From Thiohalomonas sp. (GTDB taxonomy: Bacteria; Pseudomonadota; Gammaproteobacteria; GRL18), in the NCBI GenBank assembly GCA_023864145.1, contig JAIVER010000051.1, positions 1 to 8,245 of the forward strand: a stretch of DNA of 8,245 nucleotides. The letters are read 5' to 3'. Shown piece after piece: positions 7,997 to 8,245 of the stretch. Within the stretch, counting starts at the first letter, position 1, and each line of letters starts with the position of its first letter. Below the pieces are notes generated by a model. It was not told the origin of the DNA. It saw only the letters and a list, made by a program, of their open reading frames with translations, and made no database searches. A program made the position numbers and the translations under genes.

Positions 7997-8040
7997 TATT
8001 ATGAACCAATAAATTTAAATTATTAAAAAAGCCTGTAATT
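7985..8040 (-). promoter_or_regulatory. thrS leader inverted repeat enclosing the start codon
   Basis: In the minus-strand RNA, AAUUACAGGC (8031-8040) can pair with GCCUGUAGUU (7985-7994), nine Watson-Crick pairs and one U-G. The second arm is the last base of the start codon plus codons 2-4, so the ATG lies at the edge of a 36-nt AU-rich loop. The loop contains GGU, one of the threonine anticodons, in a weak UUAU/AUAA hairpin. That would fit ThrS autoregulation by tRNA mimicry as in E. coli, but the likeness is slight. A perfect TATAAT at 8038-8043 with a poor -35 overlaps the first arm. If that is the real promoter, transcription would begin near 8031 and the stem would not form. Confidence 0.35.
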
Positions 8041-8245
8041 ATAGCGCACTATATAAATTGCTTAAAGAGATACTTTAGCTCTTATTTATCAGAGAATATC
8101 TAAAAGATATAATCAAAACTAGCAGACAACACATGAACAAAATATGGAAAAAAAGGGACAGATCAAATATAAGCAATTTGCTTTACATTTAGGCACACCT
8201 CAACCTCAGAATATTTAAATTCTGAAAAACTGTATTGAGTAGTGA

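Noticed and set aside
8038..8059. Promoter for thrS with TATAAT at 8038-8043
   Set aside because: The -10 is perfect, but the best -35 hexamers at 16-17 bp match at only three of six positions, so I did not list it as a feature of its own.
8133..8218. Two short plus-strand frames (8133-8192 and 8144-8218)
   Set aside because: They give 19 and 24 residues, overlap each other, have no clear ribosome-binding site and no recognisable product.

Overview
The window is the conserved translation-machinery cluster of a gammaproteobacterium, all on the minus strand. In transcription order, from high to low coordinates, it reads thrS, infC, rpmI, rplT, pheS, pheT, ihfA and a small merR-type regulator. 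The pairing of pheT with ihfA and the overlapping MerR-like gene is typical of Gammaproteobacteria of the Pseudomonas/E. coli type, and the protein sequences are clearly gammaproteobacterial. The DNA looks moderately AT-rich by eye. I cannot name the genus.

Layout. 7997-8245 is the thrS leader and upstream region: no gene, a possible stem enclosing the thrS start codon, and some AT-rich palindromes. 6086-7996 is thrS. A 160-bp gap separates it from infC (5377-5925), which must start at a non-standard codon, most likely ATC, behind a strong Shine-Dalgarno. After a 158-bp structured gap come rpmI (5021-5218) and rplT (4643-5002). A 146-bp gap with three hairpins in a row, the last a textbook intrinsic terminator/attenuator, precedes pheS (3477-4496). 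A 212-bp gap filled by a 141-bp nested palindrome, probably an inserted MITE-like repeat, separates pheS from pheT (859-3264). ihfA (536-835) and the merR-like gene (199-555) overlap by 20 bp. A strong hairpin terminator at 125-152 closes the operon. Beyond it, at 1-77, an open frame runs off the window edge and resembles the N-terminus of an IS630-type transposase.

How the genes work together. ThrS and PheS/PheT charge tRNA-Thr and tRNA-Phe. IF3 (infC) controls initiation fidelity and, in E. coli, represses its own mRNA because it rejects a non-AUG start. L35 and L20 are large-subunit proteins, and L20 is a known translational autoregulator of this operon. IHF-alpha is one half of the DNA-bending heterodimer. 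The coding content is ordinary. The interest lies in the gaps, several of which are larger and more structured than in E. coli and suggest layered post-transcriptional control and a past insertion between pheS and pheT.

I found no undescribed multi-gene system here. The best leads are the pheS-pheT palindrome, the ATC start of infC, and the three-hairpin pheS leader that lacks a Phe-rich leader peptide.
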